Part shown: piece by piece, positions 34,171-43,576 of the stretch
How positions within the stretch are numbered: position 1 is the stretch's first letter
Layout of the letters: each line of letters begins with the position of its first letter
Assembly: GCA_035581425.1 (NCBI GenBank)
Contig: DATJVP010000137.1
Coordinates: 1-64,000, forward strand
DNA length: 64,000 nt
Direction: 5' to 3'
DNA from: DASZHJ01 sp035581425
GTDB taxonomy: Bacteria; Pseudomonadota; Alphaproteobacteria; ATCC43930; CGMCC-115725
Notes under the pieces: model-generated
What the model was told of the DNA's origin: nothing
Database searches by the model: none
What the model saw: only the letters and a program-made list of their open reading frames with translations
Program-made: the position numbers and the translations under genes

Positions 34171-36003
34171 TCAGCTCGATTGCCGCTGCTTGCGCTGCCC
34201 GGTCTCGTGCGCAGCACGGGCGGTTGCGACCTCCGGCCGGGTAGAGACCTCCGGCACCGCGACCTCCCACCAGGCTCCGCCCGCGGCGGTGCTCGCACGG
34301 GGATCGGTGCGGATGACGATAACGGCGGTTCGCGTCTCTCCGCGCGCTGCCTTAAGCGCCGCCTCGAGGTCCGCGATCCCTCCGACGGCCTTTGCGGCAG
34401 CGCCCAGGCTCGCGGCGTGCGCCGCAAAATCGACGCCGGAGCCCGCGGCGAAGAGGTTATTGAAGGAGGCCCCGCCGACCGCGCTTTGCAGGCGCTCGAT
34501 GCAGCCGAAGCCGCCGTTGTCGAGGAGGACGATGGTGAGCTTGCGTCCGAGCGCGATCGAAGTCGCGATCTCCGAGTTCAGCATGAGATAGGAACCATCG
34601 CCCAGGAGCACGAAGACCTCGCGCTCGGGCGCCGCGAGCTTCACGCCGAGCCCGCCGGCGATCTCGTAGCCCATACAGGAATAGCCGTATTCGAGGTGAT
34701 AGGTGCCGGGCTGCCGCACCCGCCAGAGCTTGTGCAACTCGCCGGGGAGTCCGCCCGCGGCGGAGACCACGATGTCCTCGGGCTGCGTCGCACGATTGAC
34801 CGCGCCCAGGACCTGCGCGTCCGTCGGCAGCGCATTCCCGCCGGGAGCCGTCGCGCGCTCCACGTCGACCTGCCATTCGCCTGTGAGCCGCTGTGCCTTG
34901 CGCGTCCAGGCCTCGGGTGCTCGCCACTTGCCAAGCTCGGCCGAAAGCGCTTCCAACCCTGCTTTCGCATCGGCGACCAGGGGCAGCGCCCCGTGCTTTC
35001 CCGCGTCATAGCCGGCGGCATTGAGCTGGATCGCCGTGAGCGTGGGATTGCGGAAGACGCTCCGCGAGGCCGTCGTGAAATCGCCGAGCCGGGTTCCGAC
35101 GGCGAGGACGACGTCGGTCTCGCCCGCGAGCGCGTTCGCCGCCGCGGCGCCGGTGACGCCGAGGCCGCCGACGCACAAGGGATGATCCCAAGCGAGCGCG
35201 CCCTTGCCTGCTTGCGTCTCCGCTACGGGAATGCCGTGGCGCTCCGCGAAATCCGCCAGCGTCTGCGTTGCAAGCGAGTAGTGGACGCCACCGCCCGCGA
35301 TGAGGAAAGGCGCCTTCGCACGGCGCAGTGCTTCTGCGGCCGCTGCAAGCTCTGCCGCGTCCGGCCGCTGCCGCCGCGGGCGCCAGAGCCGCGGCCGGAA
35401 GAATTCCTCGGGATAGTCATAGGCCTCGGCTTGCACGTCCTGCGGCAGCGCGAGCGTCACAGGTCCGCACTCCGCGGGGTCCGTGAGCACACGCATCGCC
35501 TGCGGGAGGCTCTCGACGATCTGCTCCGGCCGAAGGATACGGTCCCACCAGCGCGAGACCGGACGGAAGCAATCGTTGGCGGAAAGGGTGGGATCGCCGA
35601 AGGACTCGATTTGTTGCAGTACGGGATCGGGCCGGCGGCTCGCGAAGATATCGCCGGGCAGCAGCAAAATCGGCAATCGGTTTGCGTGCGCGACTGCAGC
35701 GGCCGTTACCATGTTGGTGGCCCCGGGACCGATCGAGCTGGTGCAGGCCATGATCCGCCGCCGCCGCATCTGCTTCGCGAAGCCGATGGCAGCGAGCGCC
35801 ATCGCCTGCTCGTTATGGGCGCGAAGCGTCGGCAAGCTCTCGCGGGCCTCATAGAGCGCCTCGCCGAGGCCTGCGACGTTGCCGTGTCCGAAGATCGCGA
35901 AGACGCCGGCAAAGAGCGGAACCTCTTGCCCGTCGACCTCGCCGCGCTGCGCCGCGAGAAATCGCACCAGCGCCTGCGCCATGGTGAGACGAAGGGTGCT
36001 CAT
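34171..36003 (-). CDS. iolD: 3D-(3,5/4)-trihydroxycyclohexane-1,2-dione acylhydrolase (IolD)
   Basis: 610 residues from ATG at 36003, preceded by GGAAGG. IolD-specific blocks run along the whole protein: RLTMAQALVRFL, FGHGNVAGLGEAL, RAHNEQAMALAA (activating Glu), TSSIGPGATNMVTAAA, SANDCFRPVSRWWDRI, LALPQDVQAEAYDYP, YGYSCMGYEIAGGLGVK and the thiamine diphosphate site GDGSYLMLNSE with GGFGCIERLQ. It cleaves the cyclic diketone of myo-inositol catabolism to 5-deoxyglucuronate. It is divergent from iolG. Confidence 0.93.
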   Translation of the reverse strand: MSTLRLTMAQALVRFLAAQRGEVDGQEVPLFAGVFAIFGHGNVAGLGEALYEARESLPTLRAHNEQAMALAAIGFAKQMRRRRIMACTSSIGPGATNMVTAAAVAHANRLPILLLPGDIFASRRPDPVLQQIESFGDPTLSANDCFRPVSRWWDRILRPEQIVESLPQAMRVLTDPAECGPVTLALPQDVQAEAYDYPEEFFRPRLWRPRRQRPDAAELAAAAEALRRAKAPFLIAGGGVHYSLATQTLADFAERHGIPVAETQAGKGALAWDHPLCVGGLGVTGAAAANALAGETDVVLAVGTRLGDFTTASRSVFRNPTLTAIQLNAAGYDAGKHGALPLVADAKAGLEALSAELGKWRAPEAWTRKAQRLTGEWQVDVERATAPGGNALPTDAQVLGAVNRATQPEDIVVSAAGGLPGELHKLWRVRQPGTYHLEYGYSCMGYEIAGGLGVKLAAPEREVFVLLGDGSYLMLNSEIATSIALGRKLTIVLLDNGGFGCIERLQSAVGGASFNNLFAAGSGVDFAAHAASLGAAAKAVGGIADLEAALKAARGETRTAVIVIRTDPRASTAAGGAWWEVAVPEVSTRPEVATARAAHETGQRKQRQSS

Positions 36004-36074
36004 CGCTTGTCCTTCCGCGGGGTTTGCTGTTACGTGGCGGGGACGGAGCGGCAATTATAGGCGAACCTCAGCTC

Positions 36075-37061
36075 ATGGTCAGCTTCTGCCAGATCGGCGC
36101 CGGACGGATCGGCCAGATCCACTCCGGCAACATCGCGCGCCATCCCCGGGCGCAGCTCAAGACCGTCGTCGACGTCGACACGCGCGCCGCCACGATCCTG
36201 GCGGAGCGACACGGAGCCGCGGTCGGAAAGCTCGAGACGGCGCTCGCCGATCCCGCGATCGATGTGGTGCTGATCGCGAGCTCGACCGATACGCATGCCG
36301 ATCTCGTTGAGCGGGCGGCGCGCGCGGGCAAGGCCATCTTTTGCGAGAAGCCGCTCGATCTCGACCGGAAGCGCGCGGAAGCCTGCGCCGAGGTCGCGCG
36401 CAAGGCTGGCGTGCCCCTGATGCTCGGATTCAACCGGCGCTTCGATCCCAATTTCGCGAAGCTGCACAAGCAGCTTCGCGAAGGACGTATCGGGCGGCTC
36501 GAGACGCTCATCATCACCAGCCGCGATCCCGCGCCGCCGCCGCTCGACTACGTCAAGGTATCCGGCGGTCTCTTCCGGGACATGACGATCCACGATTTCG
36601 ACATGGCGCGCTGGCTCCTCGGCGAGGAGCCGACGGAGGTCTTCGCGGCCGCGAGTGCGCTTGTCGATTCCGGGATCGGCGGCATCGGAGATTTCGACAC
36701 CGCCGTCGTGACGCTTAAGACCGCGGCCGGCACGCTCTGCCAGATCAGTAACAGCCGGCGCGCAACCTACGGCTACGACCAGCGCATCGAAGCGCTGGGC
36801 GCGCTCGGCATGCTCCGTGCGGGGAATGTACTCGAGAGCACGCTCGAATTCGCGGGCGGCACGGGCGTCGTCGGAGAGAAGCCACTGCATTTCTTCCTCG
36901 AGCGCTATGCCGCAGCCTACCGGCACGAGCTCGACCATTTCATCGACGCGCTCGAGAACAAGCGCGCGCCCATGGTGGGCGGCGAGGACGGCGTACGCGC
37001 GCTGAAGCTTGCGGAGGCCGCGCTCGAGAGCGCGCGCACGGGAAAGGCCGTCCCGGTCTGA
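36075..37061 (+). CDS. iolG: Inositol 2-dehydrogenase/scyllo-type oxidoreductase (IolG)
   Basis: 328 residues of the Gfo/Idh/MocA family. The Rossmann loop is QIGAGRIGQIH and AIFCEKPLDLD has the family Lys (EKP). GGLFRDMTIHDFDMARWLLG carries the catalytic Asp/His (D-x3-HD). It oxidises myo-inositol to 2-keto-myo-inositol with NAD. It starts iolG-iolE-IolI-like with only 4 bp to iolE. Confidence 0.88.
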   Translation: MVSFCQIGAGRIGQIHSGNIARHPRAQLKTVVDVDTRAATILAERHGAAVGKLETALADPAIDVVLIASSTDTHADLVERAARAGKAIFCEKPLDLDRKRAEACAEVARKAGVPLMLGFNRRFDPNFAKLHKQLREGRIGRLETLIITSRDPAPPPLDYVKVSGGLFRDMTIHDFDMARWLLGEEPTEVFAAASALVDSGIGGIGDFDTAVVTLKTAAGTLCQISNSRRATYGYDQRIEALGALGMLRAGNVLESTLEFAGGTGVVGEKPLHFFLERYAAAYRHELDHFIDALENKRAPMVGGEDGVRALKLAEAALESARTGKAVPV

Positions 37062-37065
37062 GAAC

Positions 37066-37953
37066 ATGCCGCTTCGCTTGGGCATCAACCCCATCACCTG
37101 GTCCAACGACGACATGCCTGAGCTCGGCGGCGCAACGCCGCTTGAGGTGTGTCTCAGCGAGGCGCGCGCGGCGGGCTTCGAGGGGATCGAGCTCGGAAAC
37201 AAGTTTCCGCGAGAGAGCGCGCGGCTCCGGCCCGTTCTGGAACGTCACGGTCTCGCGCTCGTCTCCGGCTGGTACAGCGCCCGGCTCCGCGAGCGCGCGG
37301 TCGAGGAGGAAGGGCAGGCGATGGCGCCCCATCTCGCTCTGCTTCGCGACATGGGGTGCGAGGTCATGGTCTTCGCGGAGACATCGGGCGCAGTAGCGGG
37401 CGCGCGCGGGACCCCGATCTCGCGGCGGCCTCGGCTCGCGGAGGCAGAATGGCCGGAGTTTACGCGGCGGCTCACGGCACTCGCCGACGACCTCGCGGCG
37501 CAAGGGGTGCGCATGGCCTATCACCATCACATGGGGACCGTCATCGAGACCGCGGAGGAGATCGATCGCTTGATGGCGATGACTGGCGAGAGCGTCGGGC
37601 TCCTGCTCGACACCGGCCATCTCGCCTATGCCGGCGCCAATCCCGTGGCACTGGCGCGCCGCCACATCGCGCGCATCGTTCACGTCCACTGCAAGGATGT
37701 CAGGCCCAAGGTCCTCTCGACGATGCGCGCAGGTGATCGCAGCTTTCTCGATGCGGTCGTCGAGGGCGTCTTCACCGTGCCCGGCGACGGCAGCGTCGAT
37801 TTTCCGGCGGTGCTCAGCGAGCTAAAGGCAGGTAAATATCGCGGCTGGCTCGTGGTCGAGGCCGAGCAGGACCCGGCAAAGGCGCATCCGCTGACCTATG
37901 CGCGCATGGGCTACAGCTATCTCGGCGGTGCCGCGCAGGCGGCTGGGTTATGA
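37066..37953 (+). CDS. iolE: Myo-inosose-2 dehydratase (IolE)
   Basis: 295 residues. GINPITWSNDDMPELGG and GIELGNKFPRE at the N-terminus, SGWYSARL, AYHHHMGTVIE and LLDTGHLAYAG match IolE of the xylose isomerase-like TIM-barrel fold. It dehydrates 2-keto-myo-inositol to the diketone cleaved by IolD. It uses a divalent metal held by Glu, Asp and His residues of the barrel. Confidence 0.92.
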   Translation: MPLRLGINPITWSNDDMPELGGATPLEVCLSEARAAGFEGIELGNKFPRESARLRPVLERHGLALVSGWYSARLRERAVEEEGQAMAPHLALLRDMGCEVMVFAETSGAVAGARGTPISRRPRLAEAEWPEFTRRLTALADDLAAQGVRMAYHHHMGTVIETAEEIDRLMAMTGESVGLLLDTGHLAYAGANPVALARRHIARIVHVHCKDVRPKVLSTMRAGDRSFLDAVVEGVFTVPGDGSVDFPAVLSELKAGKYRGWLVVEAEQDPAKAHPLTYARMGYSYLGGAAQAAGL

Positions 37954-37963
37954 GGGCAACGTC

Positions 37964-38896
37964 ATGAAGATCGGCATGATCACCGACAGCCTCGCGGACA
38001 TGGAGCTAGAGGCGCTCCTGCGGACTTCCGCCGCGCTCGGCATCGAGCGGCTCGAATTCGCGGGCGGGAATTGGTCGCGCGCGCCGCATCTGAAGCTCGA
38101 TCTCCTCCTGGAAAATGAGAGCGCACGCCGCGAGTTTCTCGCGAAGCTCAGGGATCACGGCATCGCCTTGAGCGCGCTCAACTGCTCCGGCAATCCACTC
38201 CATCCCGGCGAGCACGGTCAACGGCATCGCGAGGTCACGCAGAAGACCATTAAGCTCGCAAGCCTGCTCGGCGTCGCACGCGTCGTGATGATGTCCGGCT
38301 GCCCCGGAGGTCCCGGCGACGTCAACGCCAACTGGGTCACTACGAGCTGGCCGCCGGAGATGCAGGCGATCCTGCGCTATCAGTGGGAGGAGGTGCTGAT
38401 CCCCTATTGGCGTGACCTCGTCGCCTATGCCAACGGCCTCGGCATCCACAAGCTCTGCCTGGAGCTGCACGGGCACCAGAACGTCTATAGCGTCGAGACC
38501 TTCCGGAGACTCCGCGATGCCGTCGGCGAGACCGTTGGCGTCAATTTCGATCCGAGCCATCTCATGTGGATGGGCGCCGATCCGCTGGCCGCGATCCCCG
38601 CGCTCGACGGCGCCATCTATCACGTCCACGCCAAGGATACGCGAATCGACCCGGAGATTGCGGGTTTGAACGGCCGCATCGAGGTGAAATCCGGCGATCT
38701 CGCAGACCGGCGCGCCTGGAATTACGTGACGCTCGGCCTCGGCCACGAGGAGGCTTGGTGGCGGAAATTCTGCGCGGCGCTGCGCGCGGTAGGCTACGAC
38801 GACGTGCTTTCGATCGAGCACGAGGACGTCTCGATGACGCCGCTCGAGGGCGTACGTCGCTCGGTCGAGCTGTTGAAGCGAGCGATCCCCAGCTGA
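37964..38896 (+). CDS. Sugar phosphate isomerase/epimerase (IolI-like TIM barrel)
   Basis: 310 residues, 10 bp after iolE. NFDPSHLMWMGADP and GAIYHVHAKDTRID are metal-site motifs of xylose isomerase-like enzymes, and LSIEHEDVSM holds the last metal Glu. Position suggests inosose isomerisation (IolI role) that feeds other inositol isomers into the pathway, but the same fold covers many sugar epimerases. Confidence 0.8.
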   Translation: MKIGMITDSLADMELEALLRTSAALGIERLEFAGGNWSRAPHLKLDLLLENESARREFLAKLRDHGIALSALNCSGNPLHPGEHGQRHREVTQKTIKLASLLGVARVVMMSGCPGGPGDVNANWVTTSWPPEMQAILRYQWEEVLIPYWRDLVAYANGLGIHKLCLELHGHQNVYSVETFRRLRDAVGETVGVNFDPSHLMWMGADPLAAIPALDGAIYHVHAKDTRIDPEIAGLNGRIEVKSGDLADRRAWNYVTLGLGHEEAWWRKFCAALRAVGYDDVLSIEHEDVSMTPLEGVRRSVELLKRAIPS

Positions 38897-38984
38897 GGGC
38901 TCGCGGTCAAGTCGCGGGTTGACGGGTTCTCTGCTATTATTCCGAAACTATCCATGGCGCTCCCTTCCGGAGCGGGAGGGATTG

Positions 38985-40646
38985 GTGGCACGCAGGGCAA
39001 CGGGCCTCCGGCGGGTGGACGAGCGGCAATCGACGGCAGCGGCGCAGCTTCGCGTCGTCCTCGACAACATGCCGGGCGCGCTGGCATACACCGACGACGA
39101 CCTCAACATCGTCGTCTGCAATGACCGCTTTCGCGACATGTACCCGGTCCCGCGCGAATTGATTCAGCCGGGGCGGCCCTATTCGGACTTTCTGCGCTAT
39201 CTCGCGGAGCACGGCTATTACGGCGCAGGCGACCCCGAAGCGCTGCTCGCCGAGCGTGTGGAGAGCTTGCGCAACCCCGCTGGGAAGGTTTTCGAGGATA
39301 CGACGCCCGCGGGACGGATCTACCGCATTTTGCGCCGGCGCGTGGAGGTCGGAGGCACCGTAACGGTGATCACTGACATCACGGAGCAACGGCGCACGGA
39401 GCGCGATCTCGTCGCCAAGGAGACTCGCTTTCACGTCGCGCTCGACAACATGCCCGGCGCGATCGTCTACACCGATGAGGATCTCAACATCGTCCTCACC
39501 AACGACCGGTTCCGGGAGATGTACAAGGTACCCGGCGAGTTGCTGAGTGCCGGCCGTTCCTATCCCGCATTCCTGCGCTACCTGGCGGAACACGGCTACT
39601 ACGGCGAGGGCGATATCGATGCTCTCGTCGAGCGTCGCGTCGAGAGCATCCGCAATCCCAGCAGCGCCACCTTCGAGGATCGCGCGCCCGACGGACGCAT
39701 CTACTCGGTTAGCCGCCGCCGCGTCGCGACCGGCGGCGTCGTCACGATCATGACCGATATCACGGAGCGGAAGAATGCCGAGCTCGAGGTGCTCGAAGCG
39801 AAGCGGCGCGCCGAGGAGGCGGGCGAGCTGGTTGCGCAGAAGAACCAGATGCTCGAGGGACTTTCAGCGAAGCTCTCGAAATACCTCTCGCCGCAGCTCT
39901 ATCAATCGATCTTCAGCGGCAAGCAGAGCGTGGAGATCGCGGCGAAGCGCAAGAAGCTGACGGTGTTCTTCTCGGACATCGCGGCCTTCACGGAGACTAC
40001 GGACAACCTCGAATCGGAGGAGCTGACGGAAGTCCTCAATCACTATCTAACGGAGATGTCCGCGATCGCGCTCCAATTCGGAGCGACCATCGATAAATAC
40101 ATCGGCGACGCGATGCTGCTCTTCTTCGGGGATCCCGAGAGCAAGGGAACCAAGGAGGACGCCAAGGCCTGCGTGCTGATGGCGCTTGCGATGCAGCGGC
40201 GGATGCGCGAGCTCGAGCAGGAATGGCGCGATCGCGGCCTCGAGCGCCCGTTCCGCATCCGCATGGGCATCAGCACGGGCTTCTGCACCGTCGGCAATTT
40301 CGGCAGCAAGGATCGCATGGACTACACGATCATCGGCAACGAGGTAAACCTCGCGGCGCGGCTGGAAGCCGCGGCCGAGGCCGGGAGCGTGCTGATCGCG
40401 CACGAGACGAACGCGCTCGTCAGCGACATCGTACTGACTGAGGAGCAACCGCCGATTGCCGTGAAGGGGTTCGCCAAGCCGATCAACACCTACAAGATCG
40501 TCGGTACCTACGAGGAGCTCGTCGACAAGGGGAAGGTGGTGCTGCAGGAGCGGAAGGGCCTGCGGCTTCTCGTCGATCTCACGAAGCAGGACAAGTCGGA
40601 GGCGATCTCCATCCTCGAGGAAGTGCTGGCGCAGTTGAAGTCCTGA
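38985..40646 (+). CDS. Adenylate/guanylate cyclase with tandem PAS domains
   Basis: 553 residues from GTG at 38985, chosen for the GGGAGGG ribosome site 5 nt upstream; an earlier TTG at 38919 is possible. Two near-identical PAS-7 modules (each about 127 residues, starting LDNMPGA and including FLRYLAEHGYYG) precede a coiled linker and a class III cyclase domain. Metal Asp residues lie in FFSDIAAFT and DKYIGDAM; the base-specificity loop is MDYTIIGNEVNLAARLE. No membrane segment is visible, so it is a soluble sensor that makes cAMP (or cGMP). It follows the iol genes by 88 bp but is likely independent. Confidence 0.88.
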   Translation: MARRATGLRRVDERQSTAAAQLRVVLDNMPGALAYTDDDLNIVVCNDRFRDMYPVPRELIQPGRPYSDFLRYLAEHGYYGAGDPEALLAERVESLRNPAGKVFEDTTPAGRIYRILRRRVEVGGTVTVITDITEQRRTERDLVAKETRFHVALDNMPGAIVYTDEDLNIVLTNDRFREMYKVPGELLSAGRSYPAFLRYLAEHGYYGEGDIDALVERRVESIRNPSSATFEDRAPDGRIYSVSRRRVATGGVVTIMTDITERKNAELEVLEAKRRAEEAGELVAQKNQMLEGLSAKLSKYLSPQLYQSIFSGKQSVEIAAKRKKLTVFFSDIAAFTETTDNLESEELTEVLNHYLTEMSAIALQFGATIDKYIGDAMLLFFGDPESKGTKEDAKACVLMALAMQRRMRELEQEWRDRGLERPFRIRMGISTGFCTVGNFGSKDRMDYTIIGNEVNLAARLEAAAEAGSVLIAHETNALVSDIVLTEEQPPIAVKGFAKPINTYKIVGTYEELVDKGKVVLQERKGLRLLVDLTKQDKSEAISILEEVLAQLKS

Positions 40647-40654
40647 AGCGGGTA

Positions 40655-41512
40655 TCAGCGATCCCCGAAGAATTTCGTGAGCGCCTCGACCTCGCGCTTG
40701 TCGCCCGCGTGGGAGCGAGCGATCTCCTCGTAGAGGCGGGCGATCCCTTCGTAGATCTCCCCGCCGGCGGTGTTCGCGCCGAGATGGGCCGCGATTTCCT
40801 CCATCTCCGCGACCCAGCGGTAGGCCTTGGGCGGCATCTTCGGCACCTGCCGCCTGAGCCAGGCATCGAGAGCCGGCTGGCTTTCCGCGAGCTCGCGCTT
40901 CAGTGCCTCTGTAACCCCTGCGCGAGCGGCGCCGAGCGCCATCGTGACGGCGAGAGCTGTCAGACCCTTGGTCAGCGAGCCATAGGCCATCTTCAGCGCG
41001 GAGGCCGTGCCGATGCGATCGTCGAGGAGACGCACATCGAGGCCCCAGTCCCGGAGTGCCGCGAAGCGCGACGCCTGCGGGCCCGAGGCGTAGAGCTTCG
41101 GTCCCTCGGCATCCGGGCGCGGCGGGCCGCCGATGATGCCGGCATCCACGCAGCCGGCGCCGGTGCCTTCGACGATCGCCGCCACCCTGTTCATGGTCCG
41201 GGGATTGATCGCGTTGCAGTCGACGTAAAGCGGCTTCTCCACCGTGGCGTTGAGCGCGGGAGTGAGGCGTTCGGCGAGCGCCACCGCCTCGCCCGGCGGC
41301 AGGATCGAGAGCACGAAATCGGCGCCGCGGAGGAGAGCCCTATCGTCCGCGACCGCGATGAGCCCGTGCCGCTCCGCGCGTGCCGCGCTTGCGGCGCTAC
41401 GGCCCCGAAGCGAAGTCCGGACCTCGGCGCCTCGCTCGCGGAGCCGACCGCCGACGGCTGCGCCCATCTCGCCGGCGGCGACGATGGCGACGATGGGGCG
41501 CTCGGCGCTCAC
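40655..41512 (-). CDS. NAD(P)-dependent oxidoreductase, 6PGDH-type with DUF1932 C-domain
   Basis: 285 residues from GTG. The N-terminal loop VAIVAAGEMGAAVGGRL is a Rossmann motif. The catalytic-type Lys is in SALKMAYGSLTKG, and the C-terminal DUF1932 domain has PPKAYRWVAEMEEIA. The gene is 4 bp after the DapA-like gene, forming a pair. It is expected to oxidise a small hydroxy acid; the substrate is unknown. Confidence 0.87.
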   Translation of the reverse strand: MSAERPIVAIVAAGEMGAAVGGRLRERGAEVRTSLRGRSAASAARAERHGLIAVADDRALLRGADFVLSILPPGEAVALAERLTPALNATVEKPLYVDCNAINPRTMNRVAAIVEGTGAGCVDAGIIGGPPRPDAEGPKLYASGPQASRFAALRDWGLDVRLLDDRIGTASALKMAYGSLTKGLTALAVTMALGAARAGVTEALKRELAESQPALDAWLRRQVPKMPPKAYRWVAEMEEIAAHLGANTAGGEIYEGIARLYEEIARSHAGDKREVEALTKFFGDR

Positions 41513-41516
41513 GGGA

Positions 41517-42458
41517 TCAGGCCGCGCGGCGCTTGCCGTAGGCCTCGTCCTTGGCGCGCAAGGCCCGCGCGGCCGCCTCGATCTCGCGGCGGTCTGAGGC
41601 GCCTTCGATCTCCGTCAGCATCGGCAGCATTGGGCCCATATCCGCGATGCCCGAGAGCGTGACGGCGCTGTGGAGTGCGCGGATCGGCGAGAGCTTGTCG
41701 CGGAGATCCTCGAGCGGCATGAATTCCGCTTGAACCTCGCGCGCCTTCGCGTCGTCCTTGGCTTTGAGCGCTGCGAGGAGTGCCAGCGAGAGCCGCGGCG
41801 CGACGCAGACCGAGCCCGAGGTGAAGCTCACGAGCCCGAATTGCCGGAGATGCTCCGGCGCCGGCCGCTCGCCGATCCCGCTCACGACGAGCTGCGGGTC
41901 GACCTTCGCGAGGAGCGCCGAGAGATAGGCATCGTCGGAGGGGTTCTTGCGCACGACGCCGTACTTGATCGCAAGTACCGCGCCTTCGCGGATGAGGGCG
42001 GCGGCGTCGGTGGGATCGAGATAGTTGTCGCTTTTGACGTAGGCGATCACGGGCTTTCCGTAGCGCTCGGCGATCTTGCCGATGCCGATCGCGGCACCCT
42101 TCTGCGTCAGCGGGAAAGCCGTCGGCAGCACCATCGCCGTCGGGAAAGCGTGTCCCCGAAGGACGCGCGCCTGATCGAGCGCCTTGCCGAATTCCGGTCC
42201 GATCGAGGGAATGACCCAGGTGTCCGCATCCGCAAGCGCCGCAATCTCCGCAGCCGCCGCCTCGAAATCGGAGACGCCGAGGTGATAGAAATTAGCGTTC
42301 CCCCCGTACATCAGCGTGCGGATGCCGCCGGCCTCGAGGTACCGGATCAAGGCGCGGTTCCCCGCGGTATTGAGCGAGTAGTCTGCGGTGCGCGCGATCG
42401 GCGGCACCGCCAGGACGGAGCGCTCGAAATCGGCCTTGGTCACGGGCGTCGTCTTCAT
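41517..42458 (-). CDS. DapA/dihydrodipicolinate synthase family aldolase
   Basis: 313 residues from the ATG at 42458 (GAGGGA 7 nt upstream); a start at 42473 adds five residues. The Schiff-base Lys is in LAIKYGVVR. The usual GTTGE phosphate-binding motif is replaced by GGNANFYHL, so it is not a true DapA; the subfamily probably cleaves or dehydrates keto-sugar acids. It is paired with the DUF1932 dehydrogenase and divergent from a hydroxyacid dehydrogenase. Confidence 0.85.
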   Translation of the reverse strand: MKTTPVTKADFERSVLAVPPIARTADYSLNTAGNRALIRYLEAGGIRTLMYGGNANFYHLGVSDFEAAAAEIAALADADTWVIPSIGPEFGKALDQARVLRGHAFPTAMVLPTAFPLTQKGAAIGIGKIAERYGKPVIAYVKSDNYLDPTDAAALIREGAVLAIKYGVVRKNPSDDAYLSALLAKVDPQLVVSGIGERPAPEHLRQFGLVSFTSGSVCVAPRLSLALLAALKAKDDAKAREVQAEFMPLEDLRDKLSPIRALHSAVTLSGIADMGPMLPMLTEIEGASDRREIEAAARALRAKDEAYGKRRAA

Positions 42459-42570
42459 CTCGATGTCCCTCATTTGCGGGAAAAGCCTGCGCGCTGACTC
42501 TAGCGCGAACGTCAGGAGGCGTCATCCCATGCTTCGTGCTACGGTTCGCCCGACAAAGAGCGAGGCGGAG

Positions 42571-43563
42571 ATGGCGCGGATACTGTTGACGCATATCCCG
42601 GAAATGCTCGCGAACTACTACGGCGAGCGAGCGGTCGCGGCGTTGCGAAAGCTCGGCGAGGTCCGGCTCAACGAGACCGGGAAGGTGCTCGACGCCGCAG
42701 CGCTCGCGGAGGTTGCGCGGGGCTGCGAGATCGTGATCTCCGACCGGCAGACCGCGGCACCGGCGGCATTCTTCGAGCGCTCGCCCGATGTCGTCGCCTT
42801 CCTCCGTTGCGCCATCGACATCCGCAACATCGACGTCTCCGCCGCGAGCAAGGCCGGCATCCTCGTGACGCAGGCGACGGCGGGATTCATCGCCTCCGTC
42901 TCCGAGCTCGCCATCGGCTTCATGGTCGATCTCTCCCGCCAGGTGCCGGCGGCGGTTGCGGAGTATCGGGCGGGCACCGAAGCCGGTGTCCGCATGGGGC
43001 GTCAATTGCAGGGCGCGACGCTCGGGATTCTCGGCTATGGCCAGATCGGGCTCTACCTCGCGCGGCTCGGTCGCGCGCTCGGGATGACGGTGCTGGTGAG
43101 CGATCCCCACAAGACCGTGCTCGAGCCCGGCGTTCGTCAGGCGACCCAGGCGGAGGTGCTCGCGGCGTCGGATTTCGTCGTCTGTCTCGTCGTTGCGACC
43201 GAGGCGACGGAAAATTTGATGGACGCTTCGGCCTTCGCCCGAATGAAGCCCACGGCCTATTTCATCAACCTTTCGCGCGGCAATCTCGTGGATGAGGCGG
43301 CGCTGGAGCGGGCGCTCGACGAGCGCCGCATCGCCGGCGCCGCCATGGATGTGGGCCGCGCGCCCGATCAGCGGCCGTCGCTCCGTCTCGCGCGCCGCCC
43401 GGATGTGATCGCGACGCCGCACATCGCGGGGCTCACGCCCGAGGCGATCGAGCACCAGGCCTTCGATACCGTCGAGCAGGCGGCAGCGCTGGTCGCGGGT
43501 AAAATCCCGCCGCATGCCGTCAACACCGAGCACGCGACGCGGCTCGGGCGTCTAAGAGCGTGA
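42571..43563 (+). CDS. D-2-hydroxyacid dehydrogenase family protein
   Basis: 330 residues. GATLGILGYGQIGLYLARLG is the NAD-binding loop, NLSRGNLVDEAAL holds the active-site Arg, and TPHIAGLTPEAIEHQ the catalytic His. The segment that normally contains the catalytic Glu-Pro reads DVGRAPDQRPS, so the Glu is replaced; this looks like a subfamily feature. ATG at 42571 was chosen; 42529 is another in-frame ATG. It is coupled to the downstream amidohydrolase (13 bp). Confidence 0.86.
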   Translation: MARILLTHIPEMLANYYGERAVAALRKLGEVRLNETGKVLDAAALAEVARGCEIVISDRQTAAPAAFFERSPDVVAFLRCAIDIRNIDVSAASKAGILVTQATAGFIASVSELAIGFMVDLSRQVPAAVAEYRAGTEAGVRMGRQLQGATLGILGYGQIGLYLARLGRALGMTVLVSDPHKTVLEPGVRQATQAEVLAASDFVVCLVVATEATENLMDASAFARMKPTAYFINLSRGNLVDEAALERALDERRIAGAAMDVGRAPDQRPSLRLARRPDVIATPHIAGLTPEAIEHQAFDTVEQAAALVAGKIPPHAVNTEHATRLGRLRA

Positions 43564-43576
43564 GAGGAGAGTGGCG

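Noticed and set aside
33028..36060. A 1010-codon open frame antisense to iolD and its neighbours
   Set aside because: High GC keeps antisense frames open. The minus strand has full IolD and phosphatase-fold motifs; this frame has none and its composition is Arg-rich low-complexity.
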